Shown here one piece after another: positions 6,291-13,477 of a stretch of DNA of 13,477 nucleotides (positions are counted from its first letter, which is position 1; every line of letters starts with the position of its first letter). A program made the position numbers and the translations under genes. The DNA comes from a bacterium (lineage in GTDB: Bacteria > SZUA-182 > DTGQ01), in contig JAILZY010000089.1 of NCBI GenBank assembly GCA_023512255.1, positions 1 through 13,477 on the forward strand, read 5' to 3'. The notes under the pieces are model-generated. The model was not told the origin of the DNA and searched no databases. It saw only the letters and a program-made list of their open reading frames with translations.

Positions 6291-6509
6291 TTATTTGAAT
6301 CGATAAATGATTCTACCCTTGGTTAAATCGTAAGAAGACAGCTCTACCAAGACCCTGTCTCCACGGAGAATTCGAATAAAATTTTTTCTCATTTTTCCAG
6401 AAATATGGGCGAGAACTCTATGGCCATTTTCCAGTTCAACCCGGAACATAGCATTGGGGAGAGGCTCCACAACCACCCCCTCTACCTCTATCGCCCCTTC
6501 CTTTGACAT
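6291..6509 (-). CDS. infA: Translation initiation factor IF-1
   Basis: IF-1 (72 aa, the normal length) binds the 30S A site during initiation together with IF-2 and IF-3. The single S1-like OB fold is recognisable from [21 protein letters not shown] (starting at residue 10), then [15 protein letters not shown] and [18 protein letters not shown]. The ATG follows GAGGAG at 10 nt spacing. It lies 32 nt after map, with a short tandem duplication in between. Confidence 0.97.
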   Translation of the reverse strand: MSKEGAIEVEGVVVEPLPNAMFRVELENGHRVLAHISGKMRKNFIRILRGDRVLVELSSYDLTKGRIIYRFK

Positions 6510-6525
6510 AGCTATTTATCTCCTC

Positions 6526-6555
6526 ATCAAATCTTGCTGAATCAAATCTTACTGA
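6526..6555 (-). repeat. 15-bp tandem duplication at the 3' end of map
   Basis: Two adjacent 15-bp copies, at 6526-6540 and 6541-6555, differ at one base (ATCAAATCTT followed by GCTGA or ACTGA). The copies overlap the map stop codon, so the coding strand shows Ser-Lys-Ile-stop twice, in the same frame. It looks like a slippage duplication that did not change the protein end. Confidence 0.85.
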
Positions 6556-7306
6556 GTATCTCTGGCCCACTACCCGTGATAGCTACCGTATGCTCAAAAT
6601 GAGCTGATAAACTATTATCAACAGCTACGGCTGTCCAGCCATTAGCCAATACCTCCACCTCATAACTGCCCATAATAACCATCGGTTCTATGGCCAAAAC
6701 CATTCCTTCCTCTAAGCGTATCCCTCGTCCAGGCTTGCCGAAATTAGGCACCTGAGGATCTTCATGAGGGGATCGCCCGATTCCATGTCCTACAAAATCA
6801 CGAACCACGGAAAATCCCCGCTCTTCAACATACCGCTGAATCGCATAGGAAATATCCTGGAGTCTATTTCCCACACAAGCCTTCTCAATCCCCTGATATA
6901 GAGATTCCTCCGTGGCCTCAAGCAGGTCTTTCGCCTCCTGACTGATGCTCTCTACCGGCAAAGTAATCGCCGCATCTGAACAAAACCCTTCAAATCTGAC
7001 CCCGATATCAATACTGATAATATCTCCCTTCTGGAGTTTTCTCCCGGAAGGTATTCCGTGAATAACCTCCTCATTAATAGAAGTACAAATACAGCCTGGG
7101 AAGGGATCGTCATTAATAAATCGTTTATATCCTTTAAAAGTTGGCTTACCTCCCCGACGAAGGATCTGCCTTTCTGCTTCCCGATCAAGTTCCAGGGTAG
7201 TAATACCTGGCTGTACCAACTTTTTCAGATAATCAAGTACCTCGGCCACAATACGGCCCGCCTGCCTCATCCTCTCGATTTCATCAGCAGATTTTAAAAT
7301 AACCAC
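6542..7306 (-). CDS. map: Methionine aminopeptidase, type I
   Basis: The enzyme (254 aa) removes the initiator methionine from nascent cytosolic proteins after deformylation, using two metal ions. All five metal ligands of the pita-bread fold are visible: D100, D111, H174, E207 and E239, plus the substrate-contact H83 in EEVIHGIPS. The motifs FVGHGIGRSPHEDPQVPN and AIEPM are standard, and no N-terminal zinc-finger extension is present. The start is GTG at 7306, with AAGGA upstream, 9 nt after adk. Its C-terminal codons are part of a 15-bp tandem duplication. Confidence 0.97.
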   Translation of the reverse strand: MVILKSADEIERMRQAGRIVAEVLDYLKKLVQPGITTLELDREAERQILRRGGKPTFKGYKRFINDDPFPGCICTSINEEVIHGIPSGRKLQKGDIISIDIGVRFEGFCSDAAITLPVESISQEAKDLLEATEESLYQGIEKACVGNRLQDISYAIQRYVEERGFSVVRDFVGHGIGRSPHEDPQVPNFGKPGRGIRLEEGMVLAIEPMVIMGSYEVEVLANGWTAVAVDNSLSAHFEHTVAITGSGPEILSKI

Positions 7307-7315
7307 GAACTATCC

Positions 7316-7966
7316 TTAGCTTTCCAATACCTTACAGAGTCGATCAAATATTTGATCTGGCCCTTCGCTCTCCCCTAAATTTATCGTAACTAACTTGCCT
7401 TGCGCCTGATAATATCCAATGAGCGGCATGGTCTGGGCCTGATAAACAGATAACCTCTCTTTTATAGTCTCAAGGTTGTCATCTTTACGCTGAAAAAGCT
7501 TTTTCCCACACAAATCACATACCCCCTGCTGTCGCGGGGGATTAAAATACACATTATACATATTCCCGCAGCCTTCACACGTCTGCCTTCCCGCAAGCCT
7601 CTTGATAAGGGTCTGTTCATCGAGCTCAAAATTGATAACCTGATCGAGCCCCATATTCAACCTATCCATGACTTCGGCCAAACTCTCTGCCTGCGGTATG
7701 GTTCTGGGAAATCCATCGAGGATAAAACCACGATCGCAATCCTTAGCCTTCAATCTGTCCTCAATGATACCAACGACTATTTCATCAGGTACCAAAAGCC
7801 CCTTATTCATATATTCCTGAGCCTTTATCCCCAAGGATGTTTGCTCACGCACTGCCTCCCGTAATATGTCTCCCGTCGAAATCTGGGGAATATGGTACCT
7901 TTTCATGAGTAACTTAGCCTGGGTTCCCTTTCCTACTCCTGGGGCTCCGAGAAGTATAAGGTTCAT
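7316..7966 (-). CDS. adk: Adenylate kinase, zinc-lid type
   Basis: Adenylate kinase (216 aa) interconverts ATP + AMP and 2 ADP. The P-loop GAPGVGKGT is at 7-15, the AMP-binding segment STGDILR starts at 30, and LDGFPRT is at 83-89. The long lid (about 126-163) carries C130-x2-C133 and C150-x2-C153, a Cys4 zinc site typical of Gram-positive and many other bacteria but absent from the E. coli enzyme. ATG overlaps the secY stop by 4 nt (ATGA), which implies coupled translation. Confidence 0.98.
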   Translation of the reverse strand: MNLILLGAPGVGKGTQAKLLMKRYHIPQISTGDILREAVREQTSLGIKAQEYMNKGLLVPDEIVVGIIEDRLKAKDCDRGFILDGFPRTIPQAESLAEVMDRLNMGLDQVINFELDEQTLIKRLAGRQTCEGCGNMYNVYFNPPRQQGVCDLCGKKLFQRKDDNLETIKERLSVYQAQTMPLIGYYQAQGKLVTINLGESEGPDQIFDRLCKVLES

Positions 7967-9279
7967 CGCTCCATTCCTATCCTTTGCTTGCTCGATTTCT
8001 TAATAAACCCCTCATAATTTCTCATAATCAGATGAGACTCTATCTGCCGTACCGTATCCAACCCAACCTCAATGATAATGATCAGCGCTATCCCACCAAA
8101 GTAAAAAGGAACGTTAAAATATTTAATCATATAGGTAGGCAAAATAGAAATAAGAGACAGATAAATTGCTCCAACCAGAGTAATTCTACTAAGAATCTTA
8201 TCAATATATTCGGCGGTCATTTTCCCAGGCCGAATGCCAGGGATAAACCCCCCGTACTTTTTCATATTATCCGCCACGTCAACTGGATTAAAAATAATAG
8301 CCGTATAAAAATAGCAGAAAAAGACAATCAAAATAATATATAAAATAGTATTCAAAATTGCACCTGGAGCCAGGGCATCAGCTACCGCTACCATCCAAGG
8401 ATGATTGATGAACCGAGCTATCGTTGCCGGAAACATGATAATTGAGGCAGCAAAGATAATCGGAATAACTCCAGCAGTGTTTACCCGCAAGGGAATATAG
8501 GTGCTCTGCCCGCCATACATCCTTCTTCCAACTACCCGCTTGGCATATTGCACCGGAATCTTTCGCTCTCCAGTCTCTATAAAGACGATAAATGCACACA
8601 CCGCTACCATAAATACAGCCAAGATGACCATTAGGGGAAATGATATTTCTCCCGTACGCAAAAGACGCACAGTATTGATCACCGCCGCTGGTCCCCGGAC
8701 AACAATACCGGCAAAAATAAGGAGAGAAATCCCATTTCCTATTCCTCGCTCGGTTATCTGCTCACCTAACCACATCAAAAAAACTGTTCCCGCAGTCAGG
8801 GTAATCACCGTCAGGAGACGAAACGGCCAGCCAGGAAAAGGAACAATCGGCGCACCAGCTGGGCTGTGCATCGACTCAAGACCAAAACCTATACCGAGAG
8901 ATTGAATAATGGCGATCAGAATTGTTCCATAGCGGGTATATTGGGTAATCTTCTTTCTCCCCTGCTCGCCCTCTTTTGAGAGCCGCTCAAGATGAGGAAT
9001 GACTACTGTCAAAAGCTCCAGAATAATGGCCGCATCAATGTAGGGCATAATCCCCAGGGCAAAAACCGTCAGCTTCGATAGGGCTCCCCCTGAAAACATA
9101 TCAAAAAATCCCAGCAGCGTCCCTTTGGCATGAGCAAAAAAAGCACTCAAAGCCGCACCATCAATCCCTGGAGTCGGAATATGAGCCCCAATCCTAAAAA
9201 CAGCCAAAAGACCTAAGGTAAACAGGATTCTCTTTTTTAATTCAGGTATTTTAAAGATATTTTGGAAACTCTCAATCAA
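7963..9279 (-). CDS. secY: Preprotein translocase subunit SecY
   Basis: SecY (438 aa) is the ten-helix channel of the Sec translocon. Landmarks include [15 protein letters not shown] (26-40, first helix), the plug and second helix around [19 protein letters not shown] (62-80), [17 protein letters not shown] (169-185), the C5 loop [11 protein letters not shown] (343-353) with the SecA-contact arginine R350, and [19 protein letters not shown] near the end. Two acids stand out in helix 2b: the run after MPYI reads DAAIILELL, with D82 and E88 where Ser and Gln are common. E404 in helix 10 is also unusual. The start is TTG at 9279, whose TTGA overlaps the rplO stop; the N-terminus [17 protein letters not shown] fits the family. 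Confidence 0.97.
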   Translation of the reverse strand: MIESFQNIFKIPELKKRILFTLGLLAVFRIGAHIPTPGIDGAALSAFFAHAKGTLLGFFDMFSGGALSKLTVFALGIMPYIDAAIILELLTVVIPHLERLSKEGEQGRKKITQYTRYGTILIAIIQSLGIGFGLESMHSPAGAPIVPFPGWPFRLLTVITLTAGTVFLMWLGEQITERGIGNGISLLIFAGIVVRGPAAVINTVRLLRTGEISFPLMVILAVFMVAVCAFIVFIETGERKIPVQYAKRVVGRRMYGGQSTYIPLRVNTAGVIPIIFAASIIMFPATIARFINHPWMVAVADALAPGAILNTILYIILIVFFCYFYTAIIFNPVDVADNMKKYGGFIPGIRPGKMTAEYIDKILSRITLVGAIYLSLISILPTYMIKYFNVPFYFGGIALIIIIEVGLDTVRQIESHLIMRNYEGFIKKSSKQRIGMER

Positions 9280-9722
9280 GGGCTGATCACCTCGACCTCT
9301 CCACCTGCGGTGCGAATCTTTTCAATAGCGGTTTTGGAAAATTTATGGGCTTTAATTTTCAATGGCTTGGTTAACTCACCATCCCCAAGGATCTTGATCC
9401 CATCAATAATCTTTTTGACCAGGCCTCTTTGCACTAACTCCGTCGGACCGACCATGCTCCCTTCATCAAAAGCCTCAAGAGCCGAAACATTCACCAAAGC
9501 GTATTCCTTTCCAAAAATGTTCCGAAAACCTCGCTTTGGCAACCTCCGCTGCAGCGGCATCTGGCCACCCTCAAACCCCCGGCGTACACCACCGCCAGCT
9601 CTGGCATTCTGGCCCTTGTGCCCCCGACAACTTGTCTTGCCGTGCCCTGACCCGGACCCTCTACCCACTCGTTTGCGACGTTTCCTTGAACCTTCCGCGG
9701 GTTTTAATTGACTTAAATTCAT
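9276..9722 (-). CDS. rplO: 50S ribosomal protein L15
   Basis: L15 (148 aa) is a late-assembly large-subunit protein. The N-terminal basic, glycine-rich tail is classic: [20 protein letters not shown], then [19 protein letters not shown] and [18 protein letters not shown]. The C-terminal fold contains [14 protein letters not shown] and [12 protein letters not shown] at 9722 lies 4 nt after the rpmD stop, and the stop codon overlaps the secY start. Confidence 0.97.
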   Translation of the reverse strand: MNLSQLKPAEGSRKRRKRVGRGSGSGHGKTSCRGHKGQNARAGGGVRRGFEGGQMPLQRRLPKRGFRNIFGKEYALVNVSALEAFDEGSMVGPTELVQRGLVKKIIDGIKILGDGELTKPLKIKAHKFSKTAIEKIRTAGGEVEVISP

Positions 9723-9726
9723 CCAT

Positions 9727-9915
9727 CTATCCTTCTATAATTTGATAATCTACCAAATACTCTACCTTCTTTATCATTCCCATAATAGCTGGATTGTTAG
9801 GCCGGTATACCGTCTTATTTAATTTGGTCAAACCCAGCCCCTTTAATACCTCACGATGCCTCCACGATCTGCTGATTCCACTTTTAACTAATGTTATTTT
9901 CACCTGACTTCCCAT
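9727..9915 (-). CDS. rpmD: 50S ribosomal protein L30
   Basis: L30 (62 aa) has the bacterial short-form length. [17 protein letters not shown] (5-21), [22 protein letters not shown] and the terminal [12 protein letters not shown] match the family. The ATG follows AGGGTGAT and overlaps nothing; rpsE stops one base upstream, so the two are probably coupled. Confidence 0.95.
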   Translation of the reverse strand: MGSQVKITLVKSGISRSWRHREVLKGLGLTKLNKTVYRPNNPAIMGMIKKVEYLVDYQIIEG

Positions 9916-9916
9916 A

Positions 9917-10417
9917 TCACCCTGCCGCCTCTTCTCTGATTAAGCCCCGTTCTCGAATAATTTCCTCCGGATCTCTCAGACTCATCAATCCATCCATCGT
10001 TGCCTTAATAACATTGTGCGGATTCGTGGACCCAATCGATTTAGTAAGAATATTTCTTACACCAACCGCCTCCATAACCGCTCTCACTGTCCCCCCAGCA
10101 ATAACTCCGGTCCCTTCAGAGGCTGGTTTCAAAATAACCTTGCTGGCACCATAATGCCCGATAACCATATAGGGAATGGTTCCATTGATAACCGGAATCT
10201 TTATCAGGTTCTTTTTCGCCCGCTCAACTCCCTTGCGAATAGCCTCTGGGACCTCATTAGCTTTGCCCAATCCGATTCCAACATAACCATCAGCGTTTCC
10301 AACCACTACCAGAGCACTGAACCCGAACCTTCTCCCCCCTTTAACAACTTTGGCAACCCGATTAATATGGACTACCTTATCCACTAATTCAAATTGATCT
10401 GGATTTACCCTGGCCAA
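9917..10417 (-). CDS. rpsE: 30S ribosomal protein S5
   Basis: S5 (166 aa) acts at the mRNA entry channel and in decoding accuracy. I place the start at TTG 10417, giving [20 protein letters not shown], which matches known S5 N-termini; GGAGG ends 7 nt upstream. The longer frame from GTG 10465 would overlap rplR by 29 nt and adds a segment without S5 similarity. The double-stranded RNA-binding domain contains [21 protein letters not shown], and the C-terminal domain contains [19 protein letters not shown]. It lies 19 nt after rplR and one base before rpmD. Confidence 0.96.
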   Translation of the reverse strand: MARVNPDQFELVDKVVHINRVAKVVKGGRRFGFSALVVVGNADGYVGIGLGKANEVPEAIRKGVERAKKNLIKIPVINGTIPYMVIGHYGASKVILKPASEGTGVIAGGTVRAVMEAVGVRNILTKSIGSTNPHNVIKATMDGLMSLRDPEEIIRERGLIREEAAG

Positions 10418-10436
10418 ACGATTTCCTCCATCATTG

Positions 10437-10802
10437 CTAGAATTCCAAGCCCCCTTCTCTGGCACTCTCTGCCAAGGCTTTCACTCTGCCGTGAAAAAGA
10501 TACCCTCCACGGTCGAAAACTACCTTCTTAATCCCCTTACTGAGAGATTCCTTGGCAATTAATTCACCAATAATCTTGGCAGCCGCAATATTACCACCAT
10601 ACTTCTGCCGCTCTCGAAATTTGGAAGACAAAGTAGATATCGACGCCAATGTTCTCCCCTGCTCATCATCAATTACTTGGGCATAAGTATGCTTGGATGA
10701 CTTAAAAACAACCAGACGCGGACGCTCTGCTCTTCCTTTAATTTTTTTCCGAACTCTGGCGTGGCGGATCGCTCTCGCCCTCTGACGTTCATTCACTTTC
10801 AC
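10437..10802 (-). CDS. rplR: 50S ribosomal protein L18
   Basis: L18 (121 aa) binds 5S rRNA together with L5 and L25 in the central protuberance. The basic N-terminus ([16 protein letters not shown], 8-23), [20 protein letters not shown] (27-46) and the C-terminal [26 protein letters not shown] region are typical. The start is GTG at 10802, with GAAGGAG upstream, 23 nt after rplF. Confidence 0.97.
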   Translation of the reverse strand: MKVNERQRARAIRHARVRKKIKGRAERPRLVVFKSSKHTYAQVIDDEQGRTLASISTLSSKFRERQKYGGNIAAAKIIGELIAKESLSKGIKKVVFDRGGYLFHGRVKALAESAREGGLEF

Positions 10803-10825
10803 CGATTCTTCTCCTTCACCTACTA

Positions 10826-11362
10826 CTATGCCCCGCTTTTTCCAACCTTTCTTCTCACCGCCTCACCCTCATAGCGAATACCCTTGCCCTTATATGGTTC
10901 TGGCGGCTTAAAATTCCGTATTTCCGCACAAACCTGACCAACTTTCTGCTTGTCAATCCCCCTGACCGTAATGTTTGTCTGCTTGTCAACCAAAATCTCA
11001 ATTCCATCCGGGATAGGATATTCAATTGGGTGCGAATAACCAAGGTTCAGGACCAATTTCTTCCCTGAAACATTCGCCTTATATCCAATGCCTACGATCT
11101 CAAGCTTCTTTTCAAAACCATTTTGAACCCCAAAAACCATATTGGCTATCAAAGCCCTAGTCAGACCATAAACTGCTCGGCCCGCTTTGGTTTCCACTTT
11201 CGGCTTGACTATAATTTCCTCACCCTGCCTCTCCACCATGACAGCCGGATGAATGTTAAGCATGTTTAATCCCTTAGGGCCCTTTACTGACAAAACATTT
11301 TTATCAATTTGAACCTCTATCCCCTTGGGTATAACTACTGGCTGCTTTCCTATTCTTGACAT
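10826..11362 (-). CDS. rplF: 50S ribosomal protein L6
   Basis: L6 (178 aa) lies near the sarcin-ricin loop and the factor-binding site. [17 protein letters not shown] starts the first of the two related domains, and the second carries [25 protein letters not shown], followed by [19 protein letters not shown]. Length is normal. The ATG at 11362 has AAGGGATGACCT before it, 13 nt after rpsH. Confidence 0.98.
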   Translation of the reverse strand: MSRIGKQPVVIPKGIEVQIDKNVLSVKGPKGLNMLNIHPAVMVERQGEEIIVKPKVETKAGRAVYGLTRALIANMVFGVQNGFEKKLEIVGIGYKANVSGKKLVLNLGYSHPIEYPIPDGIEILVDKQTNITVRGIDKQKVGQVCAEIRNFKPPEPYKGKGIRYEGEAVRRKVGKSGA

Positions 11363-11375
11363 AGGTCATCCCTTT

Positions 11376-11774
11376 TTACCAAACGTAGCACAAAACCTCG
11401 CCACCTAATCCCGCCCTCCGGGTATTCTTATCGGTCATGATTCCCCGAGGAGTAGATAGGACCGCTATCCCCAGCCCCCCCAAAACCCTTGGAATCTCAT
11501 CCTTCTTTACATATACCCTTCTGCTGGGTTTGCTAATCCTCCTAAGGTTAGTGATGATCGGCCGATTATTTTCAGTATATTTTAAATAAATACGAATTAT
11601 CCCCTGCTTCTGATCATCAATAACCTTGTAGGCTCTAATATATCCCTCCTCTTTGAGAATCCGAACAATTTCCTGCTTCACCCGTGAGGATGGGATATCT
11701 ACTGCCTGAAATTTCGCCATGCTAGCATTTCTTATCCTGGTTAGCATATCAGCAATCGGATCCGTTAAGGCCAT
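11376..11774 (-). CDS. rpsH: 30S ribosomal protein S8
   Basis: S8 (132 aa) is a primary 16S rRNA binder and, in E. coli, the repressor of the spc operon. The start is ATG 11774, giving [17 protein letters not shown], with AAGGGAG upstream; a TTG eight codons earlier would overlap rpsN and has no support. [34 protein letters not shown] and the terminal GGEVLCYVW are diagnostic. It lies 17 nt after rpsN. No E. coli-like S8 target hairpin was recognised near rplE. Confidence 0.97.
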   Translation of the reverse strand: MALTDPIADMLTRIRNASMAKFQAVDIPSSRVKQEIVRILKEEGYIRAYKVIDDQKQGIIRIYLKYTENNRPIITNLRRISKPSRRVYVKKDEIPRVLGGLGIAVLSTPRGIMTDKNTRRAGLGGEVLCYVW

Positions 11775-11791
11775 AATTCTCCCTTCCAGTC

Positions 11792-11977
11792 TTACCAACT
11801 AGACTTGATAACGCCCGGGATTTCTCCCCGCAAGGCAAGCTGACGAAAACAAATTCGGCAGATGCCAAACCGTCTCATATAGCCTCGCGGCCGTCCGCAT
11901 AATCCACACCTGTTATACTTTCGTACGGCAAACTTTGGTTTTCGATTCGCTTTGATAATCATCGCTTTTCTTGCCAA
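11792..11977 (-). CDS. rpsN: 30S ribosomal protein S14, type Z
   Basis: This 61-aa protein is the short zinc-binding form of S14, not the 90-100 aa zinc-free form. Two CxxC pairs, CGLC (24-27) and CRIC (40-43), flank [12 protein letters not shown]; the end is [15 protein letters not shown]. The start is TTG at 11977, giving [16 protein letters not shown], with GAGGT upstream. An ATG at codon 6 is possible, but the family start fits the TTG. It lies 31 nt after rplE. Confidence 0.97.
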   Translation of the reverse strand: MARKAMIIKANRKPKFAVRKYNRCGLCGRPRGYMRRFGICRICFRQLALRGEIPGVIKSSW

Positions 11978-12008
11978 GGCTCTACCTCATCTCTTCATTC
12001 AATCTTTT

Positions 12009-12566
12009 CTATTCTGCTCTCTCTCTCTCTCCCCTAAACGGGAACCCAAAACCCTTAAGTAATGACCGCGCCTCTTTATCCGTCTTGGCTGTAGTCACAA
12101 TGGTGATATTCATACCCCTCACTTTGTCTATCTTATCATAATCAATCTCAGGAAATATCACCTGCTCGGCCAGCCCAAAGTTAAAGTTCCCCCGACCATC
12201 AAAAGACTTGTCAGAAATTCCCTTAAAGTCCCTAATTCGAGGAAGAGCTACCGATACTAACCGATCCAAAAATTCATACATCCTTGTCCCCCGCAAGGTT
12301 ACCCGACAACCAATAGCCATTCCCTCTCTCAACTTGAAACCAGCTATCGATTTCTTAGCCCGAGTAATCATCGGCCTTTGCCCACTAATTTGAGCCAGAT
12401 CTTCACAAGCAAAATCGAGAGCCTTGGCATTCTGAATCGCCTCTCCAACCCCCATATTAATGACAATCTTAACCAATTTGGGAGCTTGCAGCGCGTTTTT
12501 ATATTTAAACTCCTCACATAAAGCAGGTAAAATCTCCTGTTGATATTTTTGCTTTAAACGAACCAT
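12009..12566 (-). CDS. rplE: 50S ribosomal protein L5
   Basis: L5 (185 aa) binds 5S rRNA and contacts the P-site tRNA and S13. Family segments include [15 protein letters not shown] (29-43), [23 protein letters not shown] (60-82), [20 protein letters not shown] and INFPEIDYD-type [17 protein letters not shown]. It ends [19 protein letters not shown] 12566 follows AAAAGGG, 37 nt after rplX. Confidence 0.98.
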   Translation of the reverse strand: MVRLKQKYQQEILPALCEEFKYKNALQAPKLVKIVINMGVGEAIQNAKALDFACEDLAQISGQRPMITRAKKSIAGFKLREGMAIGCRVTLRGTRMYEFLDRLVSVALPRIRDFKGISDKSFDGRGNFNFGLAEQVIFPEIDYDKIDKVRGMNITIVTTAKTDKEARSLLKGFGFPFRGERERAE

Positions 12567-12603
12567 ATAGCCCTTTTCCTATTCTATCGCCAAGGGTATG
12601 AAT

Positions 12604-12954
12604 CTAAACAATCAACTCCTTGCACTTTTTACATACCCTAGCCTTTTCTCCATTCTCAAGTCGAATAAAGCCAACACGGGTCGGATTATTACACTTGCCA
12701 CATTTCACCATGACATTGCTGATATGAATCGTACCCTCTTTTTCAATAATCCCGCCCTGTTGCTGCTGCTGACTGGGTTTCAGATGCCTCTTGACCATCA
12801 TCAATTTTTCAACTACTACCCGATTCTTTTCCGGCAGAACACTGATCACCCGACCTGTCTTACCCTTTGCCTTGCCAGCAATCACGTAAACCAGATCATC
12901 CTTACGAATCTTGTTCGTCCGTACCTTAGCTTTGCTTGTTTTTTTCGGATTCAT
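12604..12954 (-). CDS. rplX: 50S ribosomal protein L24 with zinc ribbon
   Basis: L24 (116 aa) starts 50S assembly and lies beside the peptide exit tunnel. A KOW motif is visible at about 16-45 (RKDDLVYVIAGKAKGKTG). The C-terminal half carries a zinc ribbon, C85-x2-C88 and C108-x2-C111, as in L24 of Thermotogae and many Clostridia. A glutamine run (Q62-Q66), encoded by CAG/CAA codons, precedes it and is a slightly unusual insertion. ATG 12954 is 30 nt after rplN, with AGGA about 10 nt upstream. Confidence 0.97.
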   Translation of the reverse strand: MNPKKTSKAKVRTNKIRKDDLVYVIAGKAKGKTGRVISVLPEKNRVVVEKLMMVKRHLKPSQQQQQGGIIEKEGTIHISNVMVKCGKCNNPTRVGFIRLENGEKARVCKKCKELIV

Positions 12955-12984
12955 CAGTCTCGTTTCCTCAAATAAGAGAACCTC

Positions 12985-13353
12985 TTAAAGAACCTCTGGA
13001 GCCAAAGAAACAATCTTTGAAAAGTTCTTACCCCGAAGCTCCCTACCAACCGGTCCGAAAATTCGGGTCCCTATCGGCTCTCCCTGATTATTAATCAAAA
13101 CCGCAGCATTTCGATCAAATTTAATGTAGGAGCCATCAGGACGACGAACCTCCTTGGCTGTCCTGACTAAAACCGCCTTGTTGACCGTTCCTTTCTTTAT
13201 CGCTGAGGTAGGGGTAGCCTCTTTTACCGTAACCACAATAACATCGCCAATCGTAGCGTATCTTTTCCGAGACCCACCCAAGACCTTAATGCACATCACC
13301 TTCTTGGCTCCCGTATTATCCGCTACATCAAGCATTGTTTGAACCTGAACCAT
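12985..13353 (-). CDS. rplN: 50S ribosomal protein L14
   Basis: L14 (122 aa) sits at the subunit interface near bridge B8 and is among the most conserved ribosomal proteins. Diagnostic parts are [21 protein letters not shown] (7-27), [12 protein letters not shown] (35-46), [13 protein letters not shown] and the terminal [26 protein letters not shown] region. ATG 13353 has TTGAGGG as ribosome binding site. Unlike in the usual order, rpsQ does not precede it within the 124 nt available, so it is the first recognisable gene of the cluster here. Confidence 0.98.
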   Translation of the reverse strand: MVQVQTMLDVADNTGAKKVMCIKVLGGSRKRYATIGDVIVVTVKEATPTSAIKKGTVNKAVLVRTAKEVRRPDGSYIKFDRNAAVLINNQGEPIGTRIFGPVGRELRGKNFSKIVSLAPEVL

Positions 13354-13356
13354 ACT

Positions 13357-13385
13357 ATTATACCCTCAATTCCATCTTTATTCAA
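13357..13385 (-). promoter_or_regulatory. Promoter-like hexamers upstream of rplN
   Basis: On the minus strand, TTGAAT (13385-13380), a 17-bp spacer and a perfect TATAAT (13362-13357) resemble a sigma-70 promoter. The -10 ends only 3 nt before the rplN ATG, so transcription would begin at or after the start codon, and the GAGGG ribosome binding site would be lost. It can therefore serve rplN only if the start lies further upstream than usual. Confidence 0.25.
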
Positions 13386-13414
13386 TTCGAGTTATTCATT
13401 AGCAGATGTTCCCC

Positions 13415-13477
13415 ATGTTTAAATTAGGAGGAGGAGATAAGCCGCAGGGGAAGGGTATTGAGGTAAAAGATAATAGT
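13415..13477 (+). CDS. Possible start of a divergent gene, truncated by the window edge
   Basis: ATG 13415 opens a plus-strand frame of 21 codons without stop to the window edge, beginning MFKLGGGDKPQGKG. No clear Shine-Dalgarno site precedes it; an AGGAGGAGG run lies inside the frame at 13426-13434. I do not recognise the protein. It could be a real divergent gene, or open by chance over so short a distance. Confidence 0.25.
   Translation, partial: MFKLGGGDKPQGKGIEVKDNS

Noticed and set aside
8501-8905. 134-residue plus-strand open frame opposite secY
   Set aside because: It is antisense to conserved SecY helices; its composition simply reflects the complementary codons.
9262-9711. 149-residue plus-strand open frame opposite rplO
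   Set aside because: It is an antisense shadow of the basic, glycine-rich L15 gene, with no ribosome binding site or family resemblance.
10418-10465. Longer rpsE starting at GTG 10465
   Set aside because: It would overlap rplR by 29 nt and add a segment unlike S5. TTG 10417 has GGAGG at 7-nt spacing and gives a family-like N-terminus.
11775-11798. Longer rpsH starting at TTG 11798
   Set aside because: It overlaps rpsN, and the conserved [11 protein letters not shown] start with a good ribosome binding site lies at ATG 11774.

Overview
The window is a bacterial ribosomal-protein cluster read on the minus strand from about 13353 down to 2953, followed by two ECF-type ABC ATPase genes and a TolA/TonB-like envelope gene. 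In transcription order it reads rplN, rplX, rplE, rpsN, rpsH, rplF, rplR, rpsE, rpmD, rplO, secY, adk, map, infA, rpmJ, rpsM, rpsK, rpsD, rpoA, rplQ, terminator, ecfA1, ecfA2, promoter, tolA/tonB-like. This is the classical spc plus alpha operon order. The secY-adk-map-infA-rpmJ middle section and the ecfA pair after rplQ recall Firmicutes and several candidate phyla.

The organism is a bacterium of moderate GC (mid-40s percent by eye) that I cannot place in a phylum. The genes carry the zinc-binding (C+) forms of S14, S4 and L36, a zinc-ribbon L24 and a Cys4 adenylate kinase. The TolA/TonB-like protein implies an outer membrane, so a diderm lineage with a Firmicutes-like ribosomal cluster is likely; Atribacterota or Omnitrophota would be two of several possibilities. 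TTG starts are frequent: rpsM, rpsN, rpsE, rpsD, secY and the TolA/TonB-like gene. Three starts (rpsE, rpsD, rpsH) sit well inside the longest open frame.

Region by region: 1-217 has no gene but holds several inverted and direct repeats. 218-1042 is the TolA/TonB-like gene, behind a near-consensus sigma-70 promoter (1117-1145) overlapped by a 21-bp inverted repeat. 1153-2849 holds ecfA2 and ecfA1, overlapping by 4 nt; no ecfT follows. 2878-2919 is a terminator with a perfect 19-bp stem that separates the ATPases from the ribosomal cluster. 2953-5948 is the alpha-operon part (rplQ, rpoA, rpsD, rpsK, rpsM). 5949-6162 is a 214-nt non-coding leader with hairpins before rpsM. 6163-13353 runs from rpmJ to rplN with mostly very short gaps or overlaps. 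13354-13477 lacks rpsQ, which normally precedes rplN, and instead contains the possible start of a divergent plus-strand gene.

Functionally the cluster makes ribosome parts, the RNA polymerase alpha subunit, the SecY translocon, IF-1, methionine aminopeptidase and adenylate kinase. The most interesting observation is that motif changes in the two ECF ATPases all fall in the same predicted composite ATP site, while the other site is canonical. Nothing in the window amounts to a clearly new system; the other leads are the missing ecfT, the tolA/tonB-like promoter and operator, the long rpsM leader, acidic residues in SecY helices, and the abrupt loss of the S10-operon genes at the right edge.
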